64,000 bases of DNA, taken from contig CM067302.1 in NCBI GenBank assembly GCA_034231615.1, positions 6,573,501-6,637,500 of the forward strand, read 5' to 3'. Shown here piece after piece: positions 1 through 11,457 of the stretch (position 1 is the first letter of the stretch; each line of letters opens with the position of its first letter). Both the position numbers and the translations under genes were made by a program. The stretch comes from Meghimatium bilineatum (Eukaryota > Mollusca > Gastropoda > Stylommatophora > Philomycidae). The notes below the pieces were generated by a model. It worked only from the letters and a program-made list of their open reading frames with translations, searched no databases and was not told the origin of the DNA.

Positions 1-22
1 CTGATTTGTCTCTCTCCTCTCG

Positions 23-46
23 TCTTCTTCTTCTTCTTCTTCTTCT
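23..46. repeat. (TTC)n microsatellite
   Basis: Eight uninterrupted TTC/CTT triplets are visible. It may be the tail of an eroded SINE, since the SINE family seen elsewhere in the window ends in (GAA)n, but no SINE body is recognisable beside it. Confidence 0.9.
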
Positions 47-147
47 GTTATATTCCGTGCAAATTTTGTTCTATTTCTTTTCCGCTTTTCCTGACATGTC
101 CATCTCCGATATTTGTTTTCCTTTCGGAGTTATCCTCCAATGCCTCG

Positions 148-283
148 TATACACGCAAGCAGGAAGTATTACTTGAATTAATATACACGCAACCAGGAAG
201 TATTACTTGAATTAATATACACGCAACCAGGAAGTATTACTTGAATTAATATACTCACAACCAGCTAGTATTACTTGAATTAC
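148..283. repeat. 34-bp tandem repeat, 4 copies
   Basis: The phrase TATACACGCAACCAGGAAG recurs at exact 34-bp spacing (starts near 148, 182, 216 and 250). The last copy has several substitutions. No coding potential. Confidence 0.9.
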
Positions 284-822
284 TCACGATCATTTGCGGT
301 ATAGAATACCTCTCCGCAGAATTAATTAGGAATTCATTTGTTACATGTTCTTTATTATTGTCATGATTTCCGTTGCTGACTGTACATTTTTGGAGTCGCC
401 TTGGTTATTGTTGACATGCGACTCTAAGTATATAAATAGTGACCTATGGATATTACGACAATAAAGAAAATCCTAACACGTGAAGTTATAATTAATTCTG
501 TTCATAGATCTTATATAAATTAGACGGTCATGATATACTCATTTCGCGACAGTTCGGCTGTAGACTTAGATCTGCTCTCTCAACTAATTCGTTCCTTTTC
601 TTGATTATTCCCGTGTTATCCGTTAGTCAATATGTATATACTTGGAATCGCATGCCAAAAATAGCAGAATCTACTCCAAGCATATAAATAATACCCAATG
701 GAAAACGCGACAATAATCAAAAACTTACAGAATGAAGGCCTGTTTACTTTTTTCAGATAGTACTGCCATTGGTCACACGCTAATCCTCCTTATTAATTTA
801 TGTTAGGCGTTCCGGAATTCAT
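284..822. other. Non-coding stretch with a weak internal duplication
   Basis: No gene is recognisable. Segments near 410-480 and 650-730 resemble each other (both carry ATATAAATA followed by CGACAATAA), suggesting an old direct duplication about 240 bp apart. The TATA-like string has no supported gene downstream, so it is not called a promoter. Confidence 0.4.
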
Positions 823-1397
823 GACCGTCGAGGTCATCAGATACATCAGATAATCTGCCAACATACCGTGGAGGTCATCGGATAATCTGACAGCATACCG
901 TCGAGGTCATCAGATAATCTGACAGCATACCGTCGAGGTCATCAGATAATCTGACAGCATACCGTCGAGGTCATCAGATACATCAGATAATCTGCCAACA
1001 TACCGTCGAGGTCATCAGATAATCTGACAGCATACCGTCGAGGTCATCAGATACATTAGATAATCTGCCAGCATACCGTCGAGTTCATCAGATAATCTGA
1101 CAGCATACCGTCGAGGTCATCAGATAATCTGCTAGCATACCGTCGAGGTCATCAGATACATTAGATAATCTGCTAGCATACCGTCGAGGTCATCAGATAC
1201 ATTAGATAATCTGCTAGTATACCGTCGAGGTCATCAGATAATCTACTAGTATACCGTCGAGGTCATCAGATAATCTGCTAGTATACCGTCGAGGTCATCA
1301 GATAATCTGCTAGTATACCGTCGAGGTCATCAGATACTACAGATAATCTGCTAGTATACCGTCGAGGTCATCAGATACATTAGATAATCTGCCAGTA
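823..1397. repeat. 32/41-bp minisatellite, about 16 copies
   Basis: Units start with ACCGTCGAGGTCATCAG and end in a short variable segment. Two unit classes alternate: 32 bp, and 41 bp carrying an extra ATACATCAG or ATACATTAG block. Most units contain the 11-bp palindrome CAGATAATCTG. No plausible protein product. Confidence 0.95.
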
Positions 1398-3025
1398 TTT
1401 TGTGTGCACGTTGAACCTTGTCACAATGTATTTATGCAAATCATAATTATGTTTCCTGTACTGAAATCTTCGTAGTGAACACTGCCATTATAAATCTCTT
1501 TATTTCCTAACTGAAACAACAAATATTGAAGATGTTGCATGTTTGATCTAACATCTAATAATGATCTAACATCTAATAATGATTATTGATCACTCATCTG
1601 GAAGGCATTCCTCTTCCAAGATAAAACTGTATCTATAAATATACATTGACGAACAAGGCCTATATTTCTTTCTTGTTGAAGAAAGTGTCAGAGAGACCCA
1701 GCTAATTATAACATTATTTCCCTGGTATCTAATTCGTAGATTTAATTAACATGTACTTTGCTGTGACAAAATGTGCGGGGATTTGGGTTCAATTTCTGTT
1801 TCAGTTTTCTAGCTATTTTGTTGTCATTTTTGGGGTTTTCTGTTTCAGAGAACTGATCTCAACTATCTTCTATTCCTTTCACTGCTAAGACACGGCTTTG
1901 TGTGGCCATGTGTTTCTGGACTGCTATCGCACATTCACTAGCTTTTCCAAACTTCAAAATAGTGTATTTCACTCAATACATAACGTATATAATTTTAAGT
2001 TTGTGTATGAATTTGAAATGAATGGCATAGACCCGATGAATTAACATTTCGATACACTATGGGACGATGTGTCCACATTTTTAAAGAAACAAACAATACA
2101 TTATTTAACAAAACGAATTTGCGCTAAACTCGTATAAAATTCAGCATCCATCATTTTAACCTCCTTAAACCACCCCCCCCCCTTTTTTCCCTCCCCTGGA
2201 AAATCTGGGAAATGGGGGGGTTGGTTGGCTCTGAGAGCGTTGTGCGCATATCAAATGATCAGAAGCAGACACAGCGTGTTTTTTATCTCCCCGTTACGGA
2301 ATCTGTATGAAATAAAACCTAATATTAAACAGTTGGAATGTGCGGACATATCTCCTCGTAATGAACCAAATTTTCATTAACATGAAGTCATTGATTTTCA
2401 TTTTCGTTTAATTACGATACATATCTAAAGTCTACTTGTCAACACAGACTTCACATACATTTTTTTCAGATGTTTACAGTCAATTAGAAGACATGATTTA
2501 CATATGATTAATTTATCATACACTTGGCAGGAATAAAGCGTAAAATGGCACAAAAACTCTTGAACACAATACGGACTGTGTTTAAGGTTGTATCCGATGC
2601 ACTGTCTGAAGTGGTAAAACTTCTGTTCTTGATACACAATAATTACTATACAGACAAGGATCAAATGATGTCATGTGTTTATAAAAACTTGACACTATGC
2701 ACAAATATAAAATATATATTTATTTGGTCCAACCAAATATAACATCATATAAAAAAATTAGGATTTATACATTAGACGGTTAATCAGATAATCACATGTG
2801 TTAGAGGGTAAACCTAGTGACACGTGATATAATTCAGGTTGCAATGAATAATGCCACTGCCTACATTCTATAGATATCGTATGATGTTTCTAAGGGGGGT
2901 TATGTTGACAACCTGTCAAATGTGAAATAAAAAAACATGATTGACACTGCATTTCTTGTATCGATTTTGTGCTCGTGTCTTTCATCAAATGATTCCGAAA
3001 GATGACAAAGAGATACTGGACAGCG
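1398..3025. other. Gene-poor AT-rich stretch
   Basis: No gene found. Small features: an 18-bp unit repeated twice at about 1544-1581, and a C-run (about 2168-2180) facing a G-run (about 2215-2222) that could pair as a hairpin. Short open frames at 2425-2742 overlap a dispersed repeat and show no family motif. Confidence 0.5.
2460..2690 (+). repeat. Dispersed repeat, copy 1 (partner at 38360-38500)
   Basis: AGATGTTTACAGTCAATTA, TTTATCATACA and TAAAGCGTAAAAT occur in the same order here and near 38370-38450. This indicates two diverged copies of one dispersed repeat. Class unknown; no coding motif. Confidence 0.55.
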
Positions 3026-3383
3026 GACATTGCAACTTTGTTTTGTTGTGGCAATCTCCAAGACAATCGGGAATGATAGATTTGATACAACAACTTTGTT
3101 TTGTTGTGGCAGTCTCCAAGACAATCGGGAATGATAGATTTGATACAACAACTTTGTTTTGTTGTGGCAGACTCCAAGACAATCGTGAATGCTAGATATG
3201 ATGCCACTACTTTGTTTTGTGGTGGCAGACTCCAAGACAATCGTGAATGCTAGATATGATACCACAACTTTCTTTTGTTGTGGCAGACTCCAAGACAATC
3301 GTGAATGCTAGATATGATACCACAACTTTGTTTTGTTGTGGCAGACTCCAAAACAATCGTGAATGCCAGATATGATACCACAG
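3026..3383. repeat. 58-bp tandem repeat, about 6 copies
   Basis: The block CTCCAAGACAATCG recurs at 58-bp spacing. Each unit also contains ACAACTTTGTTTTGTTGT, in which ACAACA and TGTTGT can pair. Open frames on both strands are a by-product of the repeat. Confidence 0.95.
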
Positions 3384-3810
3384 CTGATGAATCAACAGCT
3401 CTGACAGAGAAGAATGACGAGAACGTTGACCCAGACGGGTATGATTCACTCCTGAGAGAACATAATGATCCTGGGATGTTGGTGCAACGGAAAGCCTCCC
3501 TTGGGGAACTAAACATACACCCATAAACCCCGCATCCCCCTTAACAACAGCGTCTCTGAGATGGAATGTTACCTCGGTTACTCAACTGAGAGGGACCTAT
3601 GTATTGTCAGGAAGGCGATGGTCAGTTAAAGCTAACAGCTTACAATTAAAGAGATTACTTTATCGTCAGCATCATCAAAATCTCCCGTTCCGCTTCGCAT
3701 CTAATGTACCATTCTTATCATCATTTGTACTAACGTTTTTTCAGATAATTGTTGAGATAAATGGATATGATTTTATGTGTTGTACGTGAACTGTCTAACT
3801 GCATTTGACT
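3384..3810. other. No recognised feature
   Basis: Unique-looking sequence between the 58-bp and 15-bp arrays. Short open frames exist on both strands (for example 3305-3526 +) but begin inside the upstream array and match no family I know. Confidence 0.4.
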
Positions 3811-3953
3811 ATCGATATTATTTGTACCGATATTATTTGTACCGATATTATTTGTACCGATATTATTTGTACCGATATTATTTGTATCGATATTATTTGT
3901 ACCGATATTATTTGTACCGATATTATTTGTACCGTTATTATTTGTACCGATAT
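3811..3953. repeat. 15-bp minisatellite, left arm
   Basis: Tandem GATATTATTTGTACC, about 9.5 copies with a few substitutions. The array resumes at 5270. The split is explained by insertion of the element at 3954-5269, whose target duplication TGTACCGATAT is one phrase of this array. Confidence 0.95.
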
Positions 3954-5269
3954 GTTTGTTGGTTTTGCGTTCGCTCCATTGTAACCATCACGGGTGTCCG
4001 TGCGATTTCCGCCGGGAGCGTGATTACGATGTGCCACCGTTATGCGCCTTGTAGGCCTAGCACATCCGATTTCGGCATGCCTTGACAATTCGGGTGGGCT
4101 ACCCTTAGCCTGTGACAGCCTCTATATCTGTCTCCAGGCACGCGTAGTGGCGACTCTTCGCCCAGACGATTTTTGCTCTCGTCTGACTTGTACGAGGTGT
4201 TCCACTGTCTATGAACTTGCTTCGTGTAATTGGACGTGCTGTGCCCATTGGGCACTGAACCGTTTCTCATCCGTGAGCCTGGTTCCTTAAGGGGAAGAAC
4301 TCAACAGAGGAGTTGGGCCCTGGCTCTTTCATCCTCTTAGCCGATGTGTCATTCACCGACATCGTGTACCCCTTGTCCAAGTTCGAGTCTCACACCACGC
4401 GTTTGAGAGCAAATGCGTTCTCGAGCTGATCGTCCTTGTCCCAATAGCGCCTGAGCTCATCAGGTACTGAACCCTTTCTCTCTTCAAGTGTATTTCCGGT
4501 GTAGGAAAACCTGACAGTAGAGTTGGGCCAGGGCTAAATCGTTGTCCCTTTTGTGCCTGAGCCTATTGGGTACGGAACCCTTTCTCTCTGCAAGTGTACT
4601 TCCGGTATAGGAAACCTTAACAGTAGAGTTGGACCAGAACTACCATCGCTGTCCCTTTCTTGCCTAAGCCCATCGGGTACAGAACCCTTTCTCTTCGCGA
4701 GCAAATTTCCGGTTTAGGAAGGCTCGACATTAGAGTTGGATTAGGTCTTCTTTCTTTACCAAACGCCAATGAATGGGTCTGGGTCTCTGCCTGTAAGGAA
4801 CTCAGGTAACTAGATGCTCGTCTCGAGCTGACGGAGCTTGTAGTTCCCCTTCCCTAGAGACTTCTCACTTTCTATTTGCAGTTCGCGCTGCCCTCTAGCG
4901 CTGTTCTGCCCTTTCATTGTTTCATTGTACTCGGTATGAAATCTATTTGTCTTTCGCCATGCATCTACCTTTACGTGCATTTTACATTGGCCGCCCCTCC
5001 AATGTTCGGACTGGACTGACTAGCTTCACTGTATGTCGATATGTGGTGATGCTGGTGGTATCGGAGATATTGTCTGTCTCTTATGCAGACAAATCTTTTT
5101 CCATCTGCTACCTCCACATTCTCGGACACGATCCCCAAATTATTTGGCCAGAATCAGCTCGAGCTGCTGTATTTCTGTTTCCAGGGTGCACCGCGTGGAG
5201 GTACATTTGGGATCTTGGTTATCTGCTAACCCTGGGTCCGCCTAGAGCAATGCGTTCCTTTTGCACCCC
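3954..5269 (-). mobile_element. 1.32-kb non-coding retroposon-like element, copy 1
   Basis: Seen: the 1316-bp segment is flanked by the 11-bp direct repeat TGTACCGATAT (3943-3953 and 5270-5280) and splits a 15-bp array. A second copy at 38808-40136 has the same ends and its own 11-bp duplication. No open frame is conserved between copies. An internal unit of about 107 bp, marked by GAACCCTTTCTCT near 4469, 4575 and 4682, is repeated three times, with a more diverged relative near 4257. The left end is T/G-rich (GTTTGTTGGTTTTGCG), so the minus strand ends in an A-rich tail. Inference: a non-autonomous element mobilised by a LINE, reading on the minus strand. No tRNA-like head is obvious. Family unknown to me. 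Confidence 0.85.
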
Positions 5270-5475
5270 TGTACCGATATTATTTGTACCGATATTATTT
5301 GTATCGATATTATTTGTACCGATATTATTTGTACCGATATTATTTGTACCGATATTATTTGTACCGATATTATTTGTACCGATATTATTTGTACCGATAT
5401 TATTTGTACCGATATTATTTGTACCGATATTATTTGTACCGATATTTTTTGTACCGATATTATTTGTATCGATTC
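5270..5475. repeat. 15-bp minisatellite, right arm
   Basis: Continuation of the GATATTATTTGTACC array, about 13.5 copies, after the inserted element. Copies are more uniform than in the left arm. Reading frames through it are low-complexity shadows. Confidence 0.95.
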
Positions 5476-6015
5476 ACTGAAGCTCCTAAGGATATAACGC
5501 TGACCAATATGCAAAATCACAGATAGTGCACGAACTCAATTGGTTAGATATATTGATCATCGTCTTCGCACACCAGACAACTCTACTTCAGTAAAAGGTA
5601 TAACAGCTGATGGTTCCGGTTCTATATTGGTTCGGTGCTCTATGTGATATCTTTGTTAGGTGTTCTCTACCGATCACTCACTCCTACGTTGCGCATTCTC
5701 GATAGTAACTCACGCTGATTTATCTTTAAATCTCCAAATCTTACGAACTCACGAAATGCTCTGAATATGACTGCTCATTCCACAGGCTGACCACCTGTTA
5801 TGGTAGTGAGGCTAGCTAATTGGTCGGCCCGTTCACTTTCATCCACACCCGCGTGATCTGGGTAACAGATTGCTTAAGATGAGAGATAAACAAACTCCTA
5901 CGCTCTTTCTCTGTGAAGTATGAAATTTGTAATGAAAGGTTTGAGATCCTGACACGAGAGGTGAATGTGGTTTTCATGGAAATATTGAATTTTGTCTGCG
6001 AGCCTCTTGTCTGTT
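5476..6015. other. No recognised feature
   Basis: Non-repetitive, no family motif in any frame. Confidence 0.4.
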
Positions 6016-6285
6016 GTTGGTGTATGAAGTGGTAAGTAAAGAATAATAACACCATGAGCTGGCATGTATATTGAAATAGGCGACTAAGAAGGTTGTGGGA
6101 TTTAGGTTGGCAGTCTCATTATATAGTTCAAAAGGACCGACAAGCCATGCTGAAAGTGGATGTGTCAGGCCAAAATGCACAGATATCATAGTCATGAATA
6201 GTATAACACATTTAGTACTCCGAACTACATACTGATAACACACAGGAATGTGAGAATGAGCAGAAGCGAACTTCTCCAAGCAATG
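6016..6285 (+). mobile_element. SINE family 1, degenerate copy
   Basis: Aligns by eye with the copies at 12013-12296 and 29860-30145. Shared landmarks in order: AAAGAATA, GGCGACTAAG, AAGCCATGCTGAA, GGATGTGTCAGGCC, and a GAACGAACGCAG-like end now degraded. Strong divergence and loss of the (GAA)n tail show it is old. Confidence 0.65.
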
Positions 6286-6432
6286 TTTATCCAAGGGCAC
6301 CATGATTGTCTTGTTTGTTAAAAAAAAGGCTCAAAAAGGGAACAAGAGGGTATAGATGATTGACTTCAGTCTACTCGGTTTTCTCAATATGCATACGTCA
6401 CCACTTTCAGTGACACTGTCAGAATAAAAGTG

Positions 6433-6760
6433 TGACAGTTGTTGACATGTACAACAAGGGTGACAGTTGCTGAAATGTGAAAATGAGTGACAGTTGTTGA
6501 AATGTGAAAATGAGACAGTTGTTGAAATGTGAAAAATGAGTGACATTTGATGAAATGTGAAAATGAGACAGTTGCTGAAATGTGAAAATGAGACAGTTGT
6601 TGAAATGTGAAAAATGAGTGACAGTTGTTGAAATGTGAAAATGAGACAGTTGTTGAAATGTGAAAATGAGACAGTTGTTGAAATGTGAAAAATGTGACAG
6701 TTACTGAAATGTGAAAAAATGTGACAGCTGTGTGACAGCTGTGTGACAGCTGTGTGACAA
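6433..6760. repeat. 25/28-bp minisatellite, about 12 copies
   Basis: Units carry GACAGTTGTTGAAATGTGAA. Spacing alternates between 25 and 28 bp according to whether an extra GTG precedes ACAG. The right end simplifies into GTGACAGCT repeats (about 6718-6760). Confidence 0.9.
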
Positions 6761-6884
6761 ATGTTGACGTGAGCAAAACTAGTTTTCTCATATACCAAAT
6801 AAATCGTTTTAATTTGAATTTTTGTTTACAAGAAATCTGAAAACTCATATAGTTTTTTTTTAAATTAATGACCTAAGGAGGTGG

Positions 6885-7035
6885 TCAAACCAGTCTTGAC
6901 TGTTTATTGACAGTGTGGGTGGGGACTAAGTAAGTAGGATGGTCATTTCATTCGTTACAGTCTGTTGACAGGGAGATCGCTAAGTAAGGAGGGGTTCACT
7001 TCATTCTTGACAGTCTGTTGACAGGGGAGAGACGT
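6885..7035. repeat. About 53-bp repeat, 2-3 diverged copies
   Basis: ACAGTCTGTTGACAGGG occurs near 6957 and 7010 with TAAGTAAG between, and a weaker relative near 6895. No coding signal. Confidence 0.6.
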
Positions 7036-7227
7036 AAAATATTGACGTAAATTATGGACAGTCTCTCAGAAATAGAATGTGCATACTATGAGAGACACTT
7101 TATGGCTCAGATTGATTTTGTGAGTCACAAATATCATCAATGTGGATTGTGGATTATTTGTCTTATAGCACAACAATAATAATATGGTCTGGATAGACGG
7201 AAATGTGCCTGCTGTATAATATCACTG

Positions 7228-7497
7228 ATGGCTATATAAGTGAATTCTTGATTAGAAAATTGGCCTCACAGCACGTGGGGCATTCCCATAAGTGCTTCAC
7301 CTTCTGTTCCAGCAGCCATCCCACTCAATGGTGTTTCGAGTCTAATGCCACTGAAACAGACGTCGACATCAGGGCACAACTCTGGCCCTTGCGACAGGTT
7401 TCTTTGTTGTTCTGCCCACCTACGCCGTGTCCGTAACTAGTTCAAGCATGACGTCGGTCTGTCAGAACAACATGGTAACTGTTATCGAAGGTTACAA
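7228..7497 (-). pseudogene. LINE C-terminal fragment (CPTC tail)
   Basis: Read on the minus strand it aligns with 49845-50110. Shared points include GTAACTAGTTCAAGC, an ACAACATGGT block, and the terminal peptide HLWECPTCCEANFLIKN. That peptide matches the C-terminal end of the RNase H LINEs in this window, where a similar phrase (EQLWMCPVC) precedes the stop. Upstream frames are broken by stops. Interpreted as the 3' end of a related RNase H LINE; no intact domain remains. Confidence 0.65.
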
Positions 7498-7552
7498 CTA
7501 CGGGAAATTATAATGACCTAAGCATTTGTTAACAGACAACAATGACTCTGGG

Positions 7553-7608
7553 AGTAACTTGTACACAGTAACTTGTACATAGTAACTTGTACACAGTAAC
7601 TTGTACAC
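7553..7608. repeat. 14-bp repeat, 4 copies
   Basis: GTAACTTGTACACA in tandem, with one C-to-T variant. Confidence 0.9.
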
Positions 7609-7911
7609 AGTCAGTATAGAAACAAAATATCAGCAGTCGATATGTTTGTACAATGTATACACATACTTCTCTAACAGTTTAATCTAAATGGGGTGATCAA
7701 TGAACAAATAAAGGACCAGGATTTAGTAATTGAGTTCATAATCAGATCAGGATTTGTCATTGATCGATAGTTTTACATCTTTGATAACGTTGATTGTATA
7801 TTTCATTACAAATACAAGTTGTTCAGGTTCAATTTTGGTGAGCTGATTTGTATTGTCGGTGCGTAATGATTTATGTCCGTTTTCTTGTTATTATTACTTC
7901 GCTCTGAAAAA

Positions 7912-8085
7912 GATAAGATACATGGGAAGAACTTGAAATAGATAAAGATACATGGAAGAACTTGAAATAGATAAAGATACATGGAAGAACTTGAAATAGA
8001 TAAAGATACATGGAAGAACTTGAAATAGATAAAGATACATGGAAGAACTTGAAATAGATAAAGATACATGGGAAGAACTTATACA
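7912..8085. repeat. 29-bp minisatellite, 6 copies
   Basis: GATACATGGAAGAACTTG recurs every 29 bp. The two edge units carry an extra G. Minus-strand frames are shadows. Confidence 0.95.
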
Positions 8086-8212
8086 AAATAGATCTACATG
8101 ACCCTCTACAGTAAAAAAGACAGAGTATATTGTGACAAGAAACGAACATCAGCTGAAAATGCAACAGCTCAACACCGGAGAGTAGCTAGAAAGCCAGGTG
8201 TGGGGGAGGGGA

Positions 8213-9022
8213 ATCAATACAGGAATCTTAGAGAGCAAATCACTTGTGTCGTGTGTACATGAATACAGAAATCATAGAGAGCAAATCACTTGTGTCGTGT
8301 GTACATGAATGCAGGAATCTTAGACAGCAAATCACCTGTGTCGTGTGTACATGAATAGAGGAATCTTAGAGAGCAAATCACATGTGTCGTGTGTACATGA
8401 ATACAGGAATCTTAGAGAGCAAATCACCTGTGTCGTGTGTACATGAATACAGGAACCGTAGAGAGCAAATCACTTGTGTCGTTTGTACATAAATACAGGA
8501 ATCTTAGAGAGCAAATCACTTTTGTCGTGTGTACATGAATACAGGAATCTTAGAGAGCAAATCACCTGTGTCATGTGTACATGAATACAGGAATCTTAGA
8601 GAGCAAATCACTTGTGTCGTGTGTACATGAATACAGGAATCTTAGAGAGCAAATAACTTGTGTCGTGTGTACATGAATACATGAATCATAGAGAGCAAAT
8701 CACTTGTGTCGTGTGTACATGAATACAGGAATCTTAGAGAGCAAATCATCTGTTCGTGTGTACATGAATACAGGAACCTTAGAGAGCAAATCACTTGTGT
8801 CGTGTGTACATAAATACAGGCATCTTAGAGAGCAAATCACTTGTGTCGTGTGTACATGAATACAGGAATCTTAGAGATCAAATCACCTAAACATTCATGT
8901 GTACACGAGCATAATGCAGGAGTTTTAGAGAGCAAAACAGTATTATGTACATGAATACAGGAGTCTTAGACAGTGCAACAGTCATGAGTACATGAAAATA
9001 GGCACTAAAAATAGTCATGTGT
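8213..9022. repeat. 46-bp minisatellite, left arm
   Basis: About 14 clean 46-bp units with CTTAGAGAGCAAATCAC and GTGTACATGAATACAGG, followed from about 8890 by increasingly diverged units. The same units resume at 11458 after the inserted LINE. The GTGTACATGAAT phrase supplies the LINE target duplication. Confidence 0.95.
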
Positions 9023-9039
9023 ACATGAATAATGCAAAA

Positions 9040-9360
9040 ATCGGAAAAGGACAAAAAAACAGATGTAACTGGTGAATATGGATTAGGTAGAAGAAATGAG
9101 AGAGGCAACAAGTTACTAGAATGGGCAAAAATGCATAATATGATCATAGGAAACACACACAAGGTTTAAACAACATCATAGACGATTGACAACATGGAGA
9201 AGCCCAGATCATACGACTTTCAACCAGATAGAATACATATTAATCAACAGAAGATTCCGAACGGCCGAGTTAACAACTAAAACAATACCAGGAGTTGATT
9301 GTAATAGTGACAATGATCCACTTTGTGGAAAAAATCCGAATAAAATTAAAGAAAACAAGC
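9040..9360 (+). pseudogene. APE-type endonuclease C-terminal remnant of LINE
   Basis: Frames read GRRNERGNKLLEWAK and, after a frameshift, WRSPDHTTFNQIEYILINRR. These are the conserved ends of APE endonucleases of LINEs, where the second block carries the N-Q-I-D/E-Y-I motif next to the active-site histidine region. The normal SDH motif appears as SDNDPL, so a key residue is altered. Broken by at least one frameshift. Confidence 0.8.
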
Positions 9361-9367
9361 AAAAAAA

Positions 9368-9950
9368 ATGAAAGACATAAAATTCAACACAGACATTCTT
9401 AAAAATAATCAAGTACTGAGAGACGAATACCAAACAATAATAAAGAATAGATACAATGCAATAGCTAAAATAACTAGTGTAAATAAACAATGGGCAATGT
9501 TGAGAGACTCCATACATCAAACAGGACAAGAAGTGCTTCCACCTAAAATAAAAAATAGCAAGAATAAATGGACAACAGAGAAGATTTTGAACATAATGGA
9601 TAAACGAAGGAAAAATAAACATAATAAAGATGAATATAGGAAGATAAATAAAGAAGTAAAACATAAATTCAGTGAAGCAAAAGAGAAATTGTTTAAGGAA
9701 CAATGTTAAAAAATAGAAACATCTTATAATAAAGACACAAAAACAATACACAAAAGGATTAGCGAACTTACTGGTAGAAAAATAAAATATATCACAGGGT
9801 CCTTGAAATCTAAAAATGGCAAAATGTTCCTGAAGAAAGACGACATTGTAAAAAGATGGACAGAATACATAGAAGAGCTTTATGGAGAAGGAAGACCAGA
9901 ATTAATGGAATGTACAATAAATTGTGAGGGAACACCAATACTATAAGAAG
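9368..9950 (+). pseudogene. LINE linker and RT N-terminal region
   Basis: A lysine-rich frame of 113 codons (9368-9709), then a second frame reading RISELTGRKIKYITGSL and KRWTEYIEELYGEGRPE. These are typical of the segment between endonuclease and RT in this LINE type. One TAA separates the two parts. Coding is decayed after about 9945. Confidence 0.8.
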
Positions 9951-10189
9951 AAATTATAGAAGCCAAAAAACAAATGAAAAATGGGAAAGTAAAGGCCCTG
10001 ATAATATTTTCGTGGAAGAACTAGAGGCGCTGGAAGACACCGGAATAAAAGTAATAACAAAATGATTGAATGATGTTTATGACAGTGGTCACTCTGATGA
10101 CTTTATAAAATCAACATTTCTAGCGTTACCAAAGAAACAGGGAGCAATAGAATGTTAAGAATATAGAACAATTAATCGTTCCTGTCACA

Positions 10190-10755
10190 TAACACAAATT
10201 TGTTAACGATTACTATGAGAAGAACAAGACATAAAATTAAAGAGGAAATAGCGGATAAACAATTTGGATTTTTGAAGGGAAAGGAACACAAAACGCCATA
10301 TGTACATTAAGAACTTTAATTGAAAGATCACTAGAGGTTCAGAAAGATATATACGTTTGCTTTATTGATTACATCAACGCATTCGATAAAGTAAAACACG
10401 AACAGATTATCAAAATGCCAGAAAATATTAATATGGACAGTAAAGATCTTGGAATTGTGCGCAATATATACTGGCAACAAGAAGCAACCATGAAAGTGGA
10501 TAATATAACTGGGAAGTAAACAAATAAAACAAGGTGTACGTCAGGGATGTGTATTGTCACCAGATTTATTTTCTCTTTACAGCGAGAATAGCTTAAGATC
10601 AATTAAGAATATGCCAGGTATTGAAATAGGAGGATACAATATCAATAATCTACGAGATGCAGATGATACAGTGTTGATAGCAGAAAGCCAAGAACATCTC
10701 CAAGATCTGTTAAACAGAACGGTGATAGAAAGTGAACAAAAGTTATTAGTTTAAA
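10190..10755 (+). pseudogene. LINE reverse transcriptase palm remnant
   Basis: In broken frames it reads FIDYINAFDKVKHEQI (motif A), GVRQGCVLSPDLFSLY (motif B) and DADDTVLIAESQEH (motif C). Motif C has lost the usual Y of YADD but keeps both aspartates. At least two frameshifts precede motif B. Inactive. Confidence 0.85.
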
Positions 10756-10845
10756 CATAAAAAAAGACAGAGACAATGATACTATCAGAAAATATTACCC
10801 CACCAAATAGTAAAATAGTATTAAATAAGGATTAACTTAAAGCAG

Positions 10846-11450
10846 GTGAATAGTTTCAAATATTTAGGAACATTAATAACTTCAGATGGTAAATGCAAGA
10901 CCGAAATTATAAGCAGAGTAGGACAAACAAAAGCAGCATTCCATAAAATGAAAAATATCCTATGCAACAAGTCCATATCGATGGATACTAGAAAACGTGT
11001 CTTCAAATGCTACATTGAACCAGTGCTACTCTATGGAAGTGACGCATGGACAATAAATAAGACATCACATAAATCACTGGAGACAGCGGAAATGTGGTTT
11101 ATCCGAAGAATGTTACGCATTCCTTGGACAGCAAAGATTACTAATGAAGAATGTCTTAGAAGGATGGATGTGAAAAGATGCATTATTATATAAGAAAAAT
11201 ACAGTCACCATTTATTGGGTACATAATGAGAAGAGGAGGCATTAAGAATATGGTGACAACAGGAAAGATAGAAGGTAAAAGATCAAGGGGAAAATCCAGT
11301 CTTATATTGGACTCTTATATCCAGAAAATATATTGGACAGTTTGACTAAATAGCTTCGATTGACGACACCAACAGAGATGATAACATTTATGAGAGATCG
11401 ATGTACATGGAGAAATATGATCGCCAACGCCATTCGGCACGGCACATGAT
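10846..11450 (+). pseudogene. LINE RT thumb and C-terminal tail
   Basis: NSFKYLGTLITSDGKCKTE followed by KAAFHKMKNILCNKSIS, VLLYGSDAWTINK and WFIRRMLRIPWTAKITNEE is the standard thumb block of APE/RT LINEs. After a stop at about 11191 the remainder reads GKIEGKRSRGKSS and TFMRDRCTWRNMIANAIRHG before tandem stops, matching the usual C-terminal end. The fragment at 19300-19640 (-) is a relative. Confidence 0.85.
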
Positions 11451-11457
11451 AATGATG

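Larger units (their letters stand above)
9032..11457 (+). mobile_element. APE/RT non-LTR retrotransposon inserted in the 46-bp array
   Basis: Flanked by the direct repeat ACATGAATA (9023-9031 and 11458-11466), part of the 46-bp unit it interrupts. It is 5'-truncated inside the endonuclease domain and retains, in order, the APE C-terminus, the linker, RT fingers/palm/thumb and the C-terminal tail, ending near a TGATAATGATG tail. Several stops and frameshifts make it inactive. There is no RNase H domain, pointing to RTE/CR1/L2-like elements; the clade is not resolved. Confidence 0.9.

Noticed and set aside
4380..4392. Polymerase III box B in the 1.3-kb element (GTTCGAGTCTC)
   Set aside because: Present in both copies but on the strand opposite to the inferred A-tail and far from either end; no matching box A.
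8213..8890. CRISPR array
   Set aside because: Units are contiguous with no unique spacers, and the context is eukaryotic with no cas genes.
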